A DNA stretch of 64,000 nucleotides. Origin: an uncultured Flavobacterium sp. GTDB taxonomy: Bacteria > Bacteroidota > Bacteroidia > Flavobacteriales > Flavobacteriaceae. The stretch is from NCBI RefSeq assembly GCF_943913405.1, contig NZ_CALTYA010000015.1, positions 1 to 64,000 of the forward strand, written 5' to 3'. Of the stretch, positions 18,204 through 26,489 are shown piece by piece. Under the pieces are notes generated by a model. The model was not told the DNA's origin, did no database searches, and saw only the letters and a list, made by a program, of their open reading frames with translations. The translations under genes were made by a program, and so were the position numbers. Numbering within the stretch: the stretch's first letter is position 1; every line of letters begins with the position of its first letter.

Positions 18204-20471
18204 ATGGCTTTTGATATTGAAATGATTAAAAAAGCATACGGAACTATGGCAGAACGTGTTGACAAAGCACGTGAGCTTGTAGGTCGTCCGTTAACGCTTT
18301 CAGAAAAGATTTTATATGCTCACCTTTGGGAAGGAAATCCAACTCAGGCTTTCACAAGAGGAAAGGATTATGTGGATTTTGCTCCGGATAGAGTGGCTTG
18401 CCAAGACGCAACAGCTCAAATGGCGCTTTTGCAATTTATGCACGCCGGAAAACCAAAAGTAGCAGTGCCGACCACGGTTCACTGTGACCACTTGATTCAA
18501 GCGAAAGTAGATGCTGCAACCGATTTGGCCAGAGCAAAAACACAAAGCAACGAAGTTTTCGATTTCCTTTCTTCGGTTTCTGACAAATACGGAATTGGTT
18601 TCTGGGGACCAGGTGCTGGAATTATCCACCAAGTGGTTCTTGAAAACTATGCTTTCCCTGGCGGCATGATGATTGGTACCGATTCTCATACTGTAAATGC
18701 TGGTGGTTTGGGAATGCTAGCAATTGGAGTTGGTGGTGCTGATGCAGTTGATGTAATGTCTGGAATGGCTTGGGAATTGAAATTTCCAAAACTTATCGGA
18801 ATTAAATTGACAGGAAAATTATCAGGATGGACGGCTCCAAAAGACGTTATCTTAAAAGTTGCCGGAATTCTTACCGTTAAAGGTGGAACTGGTGCAATTG
18901 TTGAATATTTTGGAGAAGGTGCTACTTCAATGTCTTGTACAGGAAAGGGAACAATCTGTAATATGGGTGCTGAAATTGGAGCAACAACTTCAACTTTCGG
19001 TTATGACGATTCAATGCGTCGTTACTTAAAATCTACAAATAGAGCAGACGTCGCTGAAGCTGCTGACAAAGTTGCTTCTTATTTAACTGGTGATGATGAA
19101 GTTTACGCAAATCCAGAACAATATTTTGACCAAGTTATTGAAATCAATCTTTCTGAGTTAGAGCCGCATTTGAACGGACCTTTTACTCCAGATTTGGCTA
19201 CGCCAATTTCTAAAATGAAGGAGGAAGCTGCCAAAAATAACTGGCCATTGCAAATTCAAGTGGGATTAATCGGTTCTTGTACCAATTCATCTTACGAGGA
19301 TATTTCTCGTGCGGCTTCGTTGGCAAAACAAGTTTCTGAGAAAAATTTAAAAACTAAGGCACAATTTACGATTACTCCAGGTTCTGAAGTGGTTCGTTAT
19401 ACAATTGAGCGTGACGGTTTTATCGATACTTTCAATAAAATTGGCGCGACAGTTTTCGCCAATGCTTGCGGACCTTGTATCGGAATGTGGGACAGAGAAG
19501 GTGCTGAAAAAGAGGAAAGAAATACCATCGTTCACTCGTTCAACAGAAACTTCTCAAAACGTGCTGACGGTAATCCAAATACTTTGGCTTTTGTTGGTTC
19601 TCCTGAGTTGGTAACTGCTTTGGCAATTGCCGGAGATTTAGGTTTCAATCCGTTGACTGACAAATTGATCAATGAAGATGGAGAAGAAGTAATGCTTGAC
19701 GAACCAACTGGAAATGAATTGCCTCCAAAAGGTTTTGACGCGGAAGATCCAGGTTTCCAAGCGCCTTCTGAAGACGGTTCTGGAGTTCAAGTTGTGGTTA
19801 GCCCAACTTCTGAAAGACTTCAATTATTAGCTCCTTTCGAACCTTGGGATGGAAAAAATATCACTGGAGCGAAATTGCTGATCAAAGCTTTCGGAAAATG
19901 TACAACAGATCATATTTCGATGGCCGGACCTTGGTTGCGTTTCCGTGGACATTTAGATAATATTTCTAACAATATGCTTATTGGTGCAATCAACGCGTTC
20001 AACCAAAAAGCGAACTCTGTAAAAAACCAATTGACGGGCAAATACGATGCAGTTCCGGCGGTTCAGAGAGAATATAAAGCGGCAGGAATTCCAACTGTGG
20101 TTGTGGGTGACCACAATTATGGCGAAGGTTCTTCTCGTGAGCATGCGGCAATGGAGCCACGCCACTTGGGCGTAAAAGCAGTTCTTGTAAAATCTTTCGC
20201 TCGTATCCACGAAACAAATTTGAAAAAACAAGGATTGCTAGGTTTGACTTTTGCTAACGAAGCTGATTATGATTTGATCCAAGAAGATGACACGATCAAC
20301 TTCACAGATTTGACAGAATTTGCAGTAGGAAAACCATTGACTTTAGAATTCGTCCATGCAGACGGAACTAAAGATATCATATTAGCAAACCATACTTATA
20401 ACGAAGGGCAAATTGGCTGGTTTGTAGCTGGTTCAGCATTGAACTTGATTGCAGCAGCAGGAAATGCATAA
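18204..20471 (+). CDS. acnA: aconitate hydratase, mitochondrial/AcnA type
   Basis: The second aconitase, 755 residues, resembles mitochondrial aconitase in length and sequence (DSHTVNAGGLGMLAIGVGGADAVD). The [4Fe-4S] ligands are Cys359 in IGSCTNSS and Cys422 and Cys425 in ACGPCIGMWD. The swivel domain near the C-terminus has GDHNYGEGSSREHAAMEPR. It belongs to a different branch of the superfamily from AcnB, so the pair is not a recent duplication. In other bacteria the two forms differ in oxidative stability and timing of expression; whether that holds here cannot be seen. A bidirectional terminator follows. Confidence 0.97.
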   Translation: MAFDIEMIKKAYGTMAERVDKARELVGRPLTLSEKILYAHLWEGNPTQAFTRGKDYVDFAPDRVACQDATAQMALLQFMHAGKPKVAVPTTVHCDHLIQAKVDAATDLARAKTQSNEVFDFLSSVSDKYGIGFWGPGAGIIHQVVLENYAFPGGMMIGTDSHTVNAGGLGMLAIGVGGADAVDVMSGMAWELKFPKLIGIKLTGKLSGWTAPKDVILKVAGILTVKGGTGAIVEYFGEGATSMSCTGKGTICNMGAEIGATTSTFGYDDSMRRYLKSTNRADVAEAADKVASYLTGDDEVYANPEQYFDQVIEINLSELEPHLNGPFTPDLATPISKMKEEAAKNNWPLQIQVGLIGSCTNSSYEDISRAASLAKQVSEKNLKTKAQFTITPGSEVVRYTIERDGFIDTFNKIGATVFANACGPCIGMWDREGAEKEERNTIVHSFNRNFSKRADGNPNTLAFVGSPELVTALAIAGDLGFNPLTDKLINEDGEEVMLDEPTGNELPPKGFDAEDPGFQAPSEDGSGVQVVVSPTSERLQLLAPFEPWDGKNITGAKLLIKAFGKCTTDHISMAGPWLRFRGHLDNISNNMLIGAINAFNQKANSVKNQLTGKYDAVPAVQREYKAAGIPTVVVGDHNYGEGSSREHAAMEPRHLGVKAVLVKSFARIHETNLKKQGLLGLTFANEADYDLIQEDDTINFTDLTEFAVGKPLTLEFVHADGTKDIILANHTYNEGQIGWFVAGSALNLIAAAGNA

Positions 20472-20489
20472 TTGATTTTCTCTTTTATA

Positions 20490-20524
20490 AAAAAACTCCC
20501 GATTAAAGTTGGGAGTTTTTTTGT
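20490..20524. terminator. bidirectional terminator acnA / MazG-like
   Basis: AAAAAACTCCC (20490-20500) and GGGAGTTTTTT (20511-20521) form a stem with a T tract on either strand, between convergent genes. Confidence 0.85.
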
Positions 20525-20526
20525 TT

Positions 20527-20844
20527 TTATTTTTCCAATAAACTTTCAGTACTGCTTAAAAATTCGTCTAAAGCCTCTTCAATATTAATGTCCATTCGGT
20601 TTGCCAAAACAATCAGCCACCAGATGCTTTCGCCTAATTTATGCTTTAATTCCGCATTATTTTCATCTGCTTTCGGCCAGCGACCTTGGTGTGACATCGT
20701 AAGTCTTCCGACTAACCCAGCATCCGTAAGAAAAGCCAAAGCATCTTCTGCAACAGTCCATTCGCTTCCGTGGTATTGTTTTTCTAGTTCGTGATATTTT
20801 GCCCTTATTTTTAGCGAGCGTTCTTCTATTTCTTTAAAATCCAT
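20527..20844 (-). CDS. MazG-like nucleotide pyrophosphohydrolase family protein
   Basis: A small helical protein of 105 residues resembling single-domain MazG-like proteins (DAGLVGRLTMSHQGRW, ELKHKLGESIWWLIVLANRMDI). The LGESIWWLIVLANRMDI segment looks like the acidic metal-binding helix of the all-alpha NTP pyrophosphatases, but the usual EExxE part is weak, so activity is uncertain. It lies 3 bases after the tag gene on the same strand and is probably cotranscribed with it; both would fit nucleotide or DNA damage hygiene. Confidence 0.65.
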   Translation of the reverse strand: MDFKEIEERSLKIRAKYHELEKQYHGSEWTVAEDALAFLTDAGLVGRLTMSHQGRWPKADENNAELKHKLGESIWWLIVLANRMDINIEEALDEFLSSTESLLEK

Positions 20845-20847
20845 AAT

Positions 20848-21402
20848 CTATTTTTTTGTAAGCCACATCGGCTTTTGTTTTACTATTTTTTCTTGGATAG
20901 AACAATTTTCAGAATGCGCTCCATTCAAATAACCAATACTCATCAAGAATTCATTTACGATTTCTCCTCCTGTGAATTTGAAAGTCTTCTTGAAAAGTTT
21001 TACCCATTCTTCCTTAGTTTTTGGATGATGATGTTCTAGCCATTTTTCAAAAGAACCGAATTCTTTTTGGAGTTCGATGATGGTTTTTGCATTCTCGATC
21101 GCCGCATTTACTTTTAATTTGTTCCTAATAATTCCGGCATCGTTTAAAAGTCGTTCTCTATCTTTTTCAGAATAATTAGCTACTTTTTTAATATCAAAAT
21201 TGTCATAAGCTTTACGGAAAGAAACTTCCTTTTTCAAGATCGTTTCCCAGCTCAAGCCAGCCTGATTTATTTCCATAACTAATCTTCCAAACAATTCATT
21301 ATCGTTGTGAATCGGAAAACCATAATGATTGTCGTGGTAATTTTTATGCAAAGCCTTTCGCTCTTCGGGCCGCATGTTTTCAATCGCGTTGCAGTAAGAC
21401 AT
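20848..21402 (-). CDS. tag: DNA-3-methyladenine glycosylase I
   Basis: Tag removes 3-methyladenine from alkylated DNA in base excision repair. It has 184 residues. The N-terminus MSYCNAIENM and the C-terminal HSENC supply the cysteines and histidine of the family's zinc snap, together with a histidine in NYHDNHYG. The catalytic-region segment FGRLVMEINQAGLSWETILKK is a Tag hallmark. It is followed by a MazG-like gene (3-base gap) and preceded by an AraC-type regulator (2-base gap), so the three form a tight minus-strand unit. Confidence 0.93.
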   Translation of the reverse strand: MSYCNAIENMRPEERKALHKNYHDNHYGFPIHNDNELFGRLVMEINQAGLSWETILKKEVSFRKAYDNFDIKKVANYSEKDRERLLNDAGIIRNKLKVNAAIENAKTIIELQKEFGSFEKWLEHHHPKTKEEWVKLFKKTFKFTGGEIVNEFLMSIGYLNGAHSENCSIQEKIVKQKPMWLTKK

Positions 21403-21404
21403 AA

Positions 21405-22328
21405 TTAGTTTTTATGAAAGTTTTGTTTAAATTCTATCGGAGTCAGTTTTGTTTTCTTTTTGAAAATCTTCGTAAAAGATTGCGGATGTTCAAATCCCAA
21501 TTGATAAGCGACTTCAGCAACATTCAAATTATCTGAAGAAAGATATTCTTTCGCTTTTTCAATCACCTTTTCGTGAATGTGCTGCTGTGTATTTTGGCCC
21601 GTAAGCGAACGTAGTAAATCGCTTAAATATCTCGGAGAAAGATGCAACTTTTCGGCTAAATAATTCACGGTAGGCAAACCTTGAAGCAAGGCATTTTCAT
21701 CATTGAAATAGTTTTCAAGCAGTTCTTCCAGTTTCTCCAAAATGTCATGATTCACGGCTTTCCTAGTTATAAACTGTCTTTTGTAAAATCTATTGCTATA
21801 ATTCAGCAAGACTTCAATGTGCGACAGAATTACATCTTGGCTGAAATCGTCAATCGTTCCGTTTAATTCTTGTGAAATATGCTCAAAAACTTCTGAAATC
21901 GTCTGTCTTTCCTTAGCTGATAAATATAAAGCTTCGTTCGCTGCATAAGAGAAAAAACCATACTTTTTAATATTTTTTGCCATGCAAGAACCATGAAGAA
22001 AATCAGCATGGAAAAGCAATGTATAGCCTGAATAATCTTTCTCCTCTTCCTTCGAAGCAATGATTTGATTTGGCGCAATAAACGAAATCCCGCCTTCGTC
22101 AAAATCATAATGATGCTGGCCGTATTTCACTTTTCCTTGCAAATTAAATTTATAAGAAATCTTATAAAAATCAAGCATCATGGCCTTTGGCAAATCTTCC
22201 TCAGGAGTTTTTATTTCCGCATAATTCACCAGGCTCACTAAAGGATGCATAGGTTTTGGCAATCCCAAAGCCCTTTGCAAATCGGATATCGATGTAAATT
22301 TCTGCGGTAGTTTTTCCATCTTATTCAT
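21405..22328 (-). CDS. AraC-family transcriptional regulator
   Basis: A 307-residue DNA-binding regulator. The C-terminal AraC domain occupies about the last 100 residues, with two helix-turn-helices: YLAEKLHLSPRYLSDLLRSLTG, and NVAEVAYQLGFEHPQSFTKIFKKKT followed by LTPIEF. The N-terminal part (DEGGISFIAPNQI) looks like a cupin-type effector domain of the AraC_binding type. Its targets are unknown; the adjacent SDR gene, 27 bases upstream on the same strand, would be an obvious candidate, as AraC-SDR pairs are common in Bacteroidetes. Confidence 0.9.
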   Translation of the reverse strand: MNKMEKLPQKFTSISDLQRALGLPKPMHPLVSLVNYAEIKTPEEDLPKAMMLDFYKISYKFNLQGKVKYGQHHYDFDEGGISFIAPNQIIASKEEEKDYSGYTLLFHADFLHGSCMAKNIKKYGFFSYAANEALYLSAKERQTISEVFEHISQELNGTIDDFSQDVILSHIEVLLNYSNRFYKRQFITRKAVNHDILEKLEELLENYFNDENALLQGLPTVNYLAEKLHLSPRYLSDLLRSLTGQNTQQHIHEKVIEKAKEYLSSDNLNVAEVAYQLGFEHPQSFTKIFKKKTKLTPIEFKQNFHKN

Positions 22329-22355
22329 CTTACGAATTTACGAATTGATGTGCAA

Positions 22356-23180
22356 TTAAAGCTTGTTTTTATAAGGCGATTCTAAATTGAAAAGCGCGGT
22401 CAAATCTCTCCTGAAGTTTTCCCTTCCTTTTATGTCGCGTTCATTGCTGATTTTGACAGCGTCATTTCCAGCTAGATAACGAAGCTGGTCTTTTTCGTCA
22501 GTCGCTGCTTCAAAAACTATTTCAGCAATTTTCTCAGTAGGGGTAAATTCAATCAAAGTTCCGTCAGAGAAAAGCTTTCCCAGCCTTTCATTTAAGATGT
22601 CATAATCACGGTCAACGGTTGCCACCATTCCTTTCATGAAATCACTTTTGATGCCGCCCGGAGCTACGGTTTTGATTCCGATATTGAATAACGCTAAGTC
22701 ATAAGAAATGCTTTCGCTGAATCCTTCCAAGGCCCATTTTGTAGCATTATAAACCGGCGAAAGCGGATTAGAAGAAAACCCGCAAACAGATGTCGTCGTA
22801 ATAAACAATCCGTTTCTTTTTTCTTTGAAATAAGGAATAAAGGCTTTGATGACGCGCAAAACTCCAGTTAAATTAGTGTCGATTTGTTTCGTGATTTGAT
22901 CATCAGAATACGATTCTAAAGCACCGACTAAACCATAGCCCGCATTATTAAAAACCACATCGATGTTCTGTTTAGAAGTAATTTCTTTAACCGTTTTATT
23001 GATTTGTTCCAGATTTGTCACGTCAAAAGGAAGCAATGTAACATTCGGCAAATAGCTTAATTAGATGTCTTTTTCAGGATTTCGCATCGTTGCGATGACG
23101 TTCCAGCCTTTTGATTGAAATAATTTTGCAGTAGCTTTTCCTAGTCCGGTTGACGCGCCTGTGATGAAGATTGTTTTCAT
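22356..23180 (-). pseudogene. SDR-family oxidoreductase interrupted by an in-frame stop codon
   Basis: The gene reads from ATG at 23180 with the SDR cofactor motif TGASTGLG, and is open for 39 codons. A TAA then falls at 23061-23063, and the same frame continues to 22356 with the rest of a normal SDR: NNAGYG, the catalytic YNATK with an upstream serine, and PGG. No frameshift is needed: a single base change of a sense codon to TAA explains it. A TTG at 23051 could start a shorter product, but this would lack the nucleotide-binding motif and is unlikely to be active. It is either a pseudogene, a read-through gene or a sequencing error. Confidence 0.85.
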
Positions 23181-23274
23181 TTTTACTTTGTTTAAGATTA
23201 CAAAGCAAAGGTCTTCAGATGTGCCTTGGTGCAGTTCGCCAGAGTGAGTTTAAAACTAGCCGAAATGACGAAGC

Positions 23275-23688
23275 TTATTTTTCAATCTTCGAAAGCCAAT
23301 CTTTAATTGCGTTTTGCAAATTGTGCTGTTTCGCTTTGGCATCTTCCAGGTTTTTTATTTTGGCCAGCCTTCTTCCGTCAGTATAATTTCCTTCCAACAA
23401 ACCTGAAGCGTCATTTATCTTTTCTCCGGTAGGAAAAACTATCAGAATGTTTTCTTTTCTATGAATGTTTAAAACCAGCAGATCACGCTTGTATTCCTTG
23501 GAATCAAAGGGTTTCATTTCACCCGAATAATAAAAACTGGGCGAATTCCACTTGATGTGTTCTGCAATTTCTTCATCTGTTTCTAAGATGATTTGTCGCA
23601 AGAAAGTGATGGTTTCTGCGAGCGGTTGTTCAAGCTTTTCCATGTAAGCTGTTACTTGTTCTTGGTTTGTGGTTTTTTGTTTGGGCAT
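23275..23688 (-). CDS. DUF1801 domain protein
   Basis: A 137-residue protein from ATG 23688 (MPKQKTTNQEQV). A longer reading from 23742 would run into the preceding gene and is rejected. It has the features of the DUF1801/YdhG-like family: YMEKLEQPLAETITFLRQI, then the HIKWNSPSFYYSGEM core. The fold is known from structural genomics, but I know of no established biochemical function. It starts 3 bases after the stop of the upstream gene, suggesting cotranscription. Confidence 0.75.
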   Translation of the reverse strand: MPKQKTTNQEQVTAYMEKLEQPLAETITFLRQIILETDEEIAEHIKWNSPSFYYSGEMKPFDSKEYKRDLLVLNIHRKENILIVFPTGEKINDASGLLEGNYTDGRRLAKIKNLEDAKAKQHNLQNAIKDWLSKIEK

Positions 23689-23690
23689 AG

Positions 23691-24191
23691 TTATTCTAAT
23701 TTCCAATTTTTTAGAACCAAACTGAGAATTACATCTGACCACATTTCATAGCCTACAATTTTTGGATATATAGGAATTATACTTGTTTCAATCCAATTAT
23801 CATTTCCATAAATATAAATCGACGCTTCATAACTCAATTTTTTATTAAAAGGATTTGTTACAGCTAGAGTCATGCCTTCGCTTATCTTACCTTTTGTGTT
23901 TTGTTTTAAATCAATAGTAATTGTTTTTTGAGGATGAAGATTTTTCTCGACAACTTTCATAGAATATATAGAATCGTTTTTTATTTCGACTTCAATATTT
24001 AATACCTCTGTAGGGAAAATTTGTAGCATTGTACCTTTTATAAAATAAGGAGATTTAGGAATATCATCTTTATAGAATGTTTCTGCATCAATTGCCAATT
24101 CTAAAGTAAAGCTTTCACGTTGTGGTTTTAGATTTTGGCTGAATAGCACTTGATGCATAAGTAAAAGGGCAACTATTAGATTTAATTTCAT
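23691..24191 (-). CDS. hypothetical exported protein
   Basis: I do not recognise this 166-residue protein. It has a signal peptide (MKLNLIVALLLMHQVLFS) and a beta-rich body with the segments LNIEVEIKNDSIYSMKVVEKN and LHPQKTITIDLKQ. The C-terminus is short and hydrophobic (MWSDVILSLVLKNWKLE). Its stop lies 2 bases before the DUF1801 start. Composition and codon use look like the neighbours'. Confidence 0.6.
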   Translation of the reverse strand: MKLNLIVALLLMHQVLFSQNLKPQRESFTLELAIDAETFYKDDIPKSPYFIKGTMLQIFPTEVLNIEVEIKNDSIYSMKVVEKNLHPQKTITIDLKQNTKGKISEGMTLAVTNPFNKKLSYEASIYIYGNDNWIETSIIPIYPKIVGYEMWSDVILSLVLKNWKLE

Positions 24192-24947
24192 GTTTTTTTG
24201 GTCTAATTATTTAGCGATGTTATTATAATTTACAAACATTGCATTTATTGTTGTAAAAAGCGAGAAGTATCTTTTCAATGTCAAGATTTTAAAAGAGTAA
24301 TAATCAAAAAGATTTAAAATGCTATCTTTTTGTGAGTACTTCGATCTAGAATCTTTTCGATTTTATTAAGAATAAAAATCAATTTTCAAATTCACTATTT
24401 TTATCAAATTTTATATAATGTGAGCAATAGTATTTTGTTTAAAATTATAAAATTTGACTTACTATAATTCAAATTTTCTTTTTTTAATATGAATTGTGCT
24501 TTCATAAAATATTTTACGGGGTAGGGTAACATCTTCCCTTTACAAACATAATCATTTTCTTTCTGCATAATTAATTCCCAAAACTTTAAAATTGTTGAAA
24601 TCCTCTGTAAAACCTGAAAAATGAATTTCCTTATTTGGTATAGTACTTTTAAAGAGAAAAACATGCCGTGATTAATGCTTTAAACCTCGTGATTGACTCT
24701 TTAAAGTGCATAGAAATTGCTTTAAAGGCTATGAAAGACTTATTATGATTAATAATGACTTCTTTAAAATCCATAAAGATTATTTTAAAGTATATGAAAT
24801 CATTTTTATTTGGCATAAATTATTCTATAAACCTCAAAAAGATGCAGTTGGACGGTATTTTTAGCTTTTTATCGACTTTATTGCTATTTTAAATTTACAG
24901 CCTAAAAACTTAATAAATTAGTCTGACAAATAATTAATTATACAGCC
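24192..24947. other. gene-poor AT-rich gap
   Basis: This 756-base stretch lies between divergently oriented genes. 24192-24400 shows nothing recognisable. From about 24657 to 24845 there is a degenerate 21-base periodic repeat that coincides with a small minus-strand ORF described separately. A longer minus ORF (24404-24664, 86 codons) is open in another frame directly after it, and may be chance or a frameshifted remnant. Confidence 0.6.
24649..24816 (-). CDS. small ORF with FK-heptad repeats (candidate)
   Basis: A 55-codon minus-strand ORF (ATG 24816, TAA 24649) with an in-frame stop two codons upstream of the ATG. The peptide repeats phenylalanine-lysine every seven residues: YFKIIFM, DFKEVII, then after one off-pattern unit AFKAISM, HFKESIT, RFKALIT. 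This would form an amphipathic helix with F at one face. The DNA has a matching 21-base period (CTTTAAA at 24678, 24699, 24720, 24762 and a T-variant at 24783). Expression is unproven. The frame shifts to another open frame at its end, so it may be a decayed longer heptad protein. Confidence 0.4.
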   Translation of the reverse strand: MPNKNDFIYFKIIFMDFKEVIINHNKSFIAFKAISMHFKESITRFKALITACFSL

Positions 24948-25634
24948 ATGAAGAAAATTGAAGTGCAAAGAATTTACAACTTTCCTGACGGAAATTTAGT
25001 AACAATCGGTAAGGAAAAAATTGCGTTTATGCGCAGGGATATTTCGGCGTTTAGCTCGTTTGGAATTTCGGAAACTAATTTTAATGCTTTGGAAACAGCA
25101 CTTAATTCATTTTCAGAAACGATCACTGACATAGAAGCACTGAATGTTCAAGTGGAAAGCACAGTGCTGAAAGATGGGAAAGCGGAAGAAGTTAGAACAG
25201 CAATTAGAGCCATAATGACTCGTGTAGATTTAAAATTTGGCACAACAAGCGCCAGGTATAAAAAGTTTGGAACCGAGGCTTTGGCACAGCAAAGTGATTC
25301 AGAATTGTTGGTAATCGCCAAGAGAGTCGTGCGAGTCGGCACTGAATATTTAAGCGATTTAGCTGAAAACGGACTTACGGAAATCATGCTTTCTGACCTG
25401 TCACATTTAAAAGATGCCTTTGAGACCCTGCTTGTTGACCAAAAGCTTAAAATAGGCGATCGAGATATTTTGCAAGAAGACCGAGTAGAAGAAGGAAACG
25501 CCATCTACAAAACGTTATCCTCTTACACGTCAACAGGAATGTCGATTTGGGTGAGTTCTGACGTGGCAAAATATAATGATTACATTATTTACAACACGCC
25601 AAGCGGCACGGCTTCTATTGAGCCGACGGTTTAA
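24948..25634 (+). CDS. hypothetical helical protein
   Basis: A 228-residue cytoplasmic protein I do not recognise with certainty; proteins of this size and composition are annotated as hypothetical in many Bacteroidetes. It has no signal peptide or membrane segment and is predicted mainly helical (ALETALNSFSETITDIEALN, HLKDAFETLLVDQKLKIGD). The C-terminus is YIIYNTPSGTASIEPTV. It is monocistronic, with a terminator starting 19 bases after the stop. Its function cannot be inferred from its neighbours. Confidence 0.75.
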   Translation: MKKIEVQRIYNFPDGNLVTIGKEKIAFMRRDISAFSSFGISETNFNALETALNSFSETITDIEALNVQVESTVLKDGKAEEVRTAIRAIMTRVDLKFGTTSARYKKFGTEALAQQSDSELLVIAKRVVRVGTEYLSDLAENGLTEIMLSDLSHLKDAFETLLVDQKLKIGDRDILQEDRVEEGNAIYKTLSSYTSTGMSIWVSSDVAKYNDYIIYNTPSGTASIEPTV

Positions 25635-25645
25635 GAATAATTTCT

Positions 25646-25873
25646 TTAAAGCAAAAACTCCCGAAAATCTCGGGAGTTTTTTAGTTTTTTGTTGTAAAAT
25701 CCCCTGACGCAACCGGTTTCCAAAACAAACATATTGGAAACGGTTTGTCCTTTCTTAAGAAAATAATCGCCTTTTTTTCGAGCAGCAAATTTGGTTCTTT
25801 CTTGAATTTCTTGCTCAATTTCAGGTGAAATCGGCCCCAATTTTCGCAATTCGACTATCAACGGATTCATCAA
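25646..25873 (-). pseudogene. truncated Crp/Fnr-type cyclic-nucleotide-binding remnant
   Basis: A 75-codon ORF beginning MMNPLIVELRKLGPISPEIE and continuing as the first half of a Crp/Fnr-like nucleotide-binding domain (KGDYFLKKGQTVSNMFVLETG). After GCVRGFY homology stops. The last codons (NKKLKNSRDFREFLL) are simply the translated terminator hairpin of the convergent gene. The second half of the binding domain and the DNA-binding domain are missing. It most likely represents a deletion remnant. A complete Crp/Fnr gene lies 0.6 kb upstream on the same strand. Confidence 0.65.
25653..25683 (+). terminator. terminator after the helical hypothetical protein
   Basis: AAAAACTCCCGA (25653-25664) pairs perfectly with TCGGGAGTTTTT (25670-25681), followed by more T's. 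The minus-strand remnant ORF reads into this hairpin. Confidence 0.85.
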
Positions 25874-25876
25874 GAA

Positions 25877-26413
25877 TTAATTTGAAGTTACGTAAAAAGG
25901 CGCTTTGTGAAAACCGTAGACTTCTAAAGAATCTGCTGTCACTTTTTTTATAGGAAGCACAAGTTCTCTTTCTCCCAATCGGTAAAACGATAAAAATAAC
26001 GTGCTGTCGATTCTTTCCAGTTTTAAATTTCTTAGCTCTTTTATTTGCATAACCTCTAGTATTTCTGGACGTTCAAGCTCTTGGTTGAAGATGATTTTTA
26101 CTTTTTCCTTGTTCCAAGAGATATCAAATTCTAGTTTTTCAATTTCGCTTTCAGTCAGTTCGGTTTCTGTCGGAAGCAATCGCACGTATGAAATGTCAAT
26201 GTCATCAGCTGTGTTTTCCATGCGATTTTCATCTATAAACTGAAAATTTAAAGCCTGCTTCAGTAAAACGGTTTCTTGCTTTTTGTCAAAATCATAAAGT
26301 GAAATCTCGTCGCCATCAAATTCTAATATCGGGATATTCGGAACCATGTGGTCGTTTGTGTTTTTGACAAGAAGCCATTTTCCGGCAAGCGATTCTTTTG
26401 AAGGATTATTCAT
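25877..26413 (-). CDS. hypothetical protein
   Basis: An unrecognised 178-residue protein without signal peptide or membrane segment. The N-terminus has LAGKWLLVKN, the G-x-W pattern seen at the start of lipocalin-like barrels, and the rest is rich in beta-forming segments (LEFDISWNKEKVKIIF, LERIDSTLFLSFYRLGE). A lipocalin-like fold is possible but unproven. The truncated Crp/Fnr ORF follows 3 bases later and was perhaps once cotranscribed. Confidence 0.6.
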   Translation of the reverse strand: MNNPSKESLAGKWLLVKNTNDHMVPNIPILEFDGDEISLYDFDKKQETVLLKQALNFQFIDENRMENTADDIDISYVRLLPTETELTESEIEKLEFDISWNKEKVKIIFNQELERPEILEVMQIKELRNLKLERIDSTLFLSFYRLGERELVLPIKKVTADSLEVYGFHKAPFYVTSN

Positions 26414-26454
26414 GAAAGGAGTAAATTAGTTGCTTCTTCAAATTTAACCAAAAA

Positions 26455-26480
26455 AATGCGCTCCTTATAAAACGCACTTG
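26455..26480 (-). terminator. weak terminator after the Crp/Fnr gene
   Basis: On the minus strand GTGCG and CGCAT can pair around a loop of about 12 bases, followed by TTTTTTT. The stem is short. Confidence 0.45.
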
Positions 26481-26489
26481 AATTTATTA

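Noticed and set aside
18312..18689. 125-codon minus-strand ORF
   Set aside because: Antisense to acnA; no features of its own.
24404..24664. 86-codon minus-strand ORF as a gene
   Set aside because: No recognisable domain or good start context; Lys/Ile/Leu-rich composition as expected from AT-rich non-coding DNA. Kept only as a possible frameshifted tail of the FK-heptad ORF.
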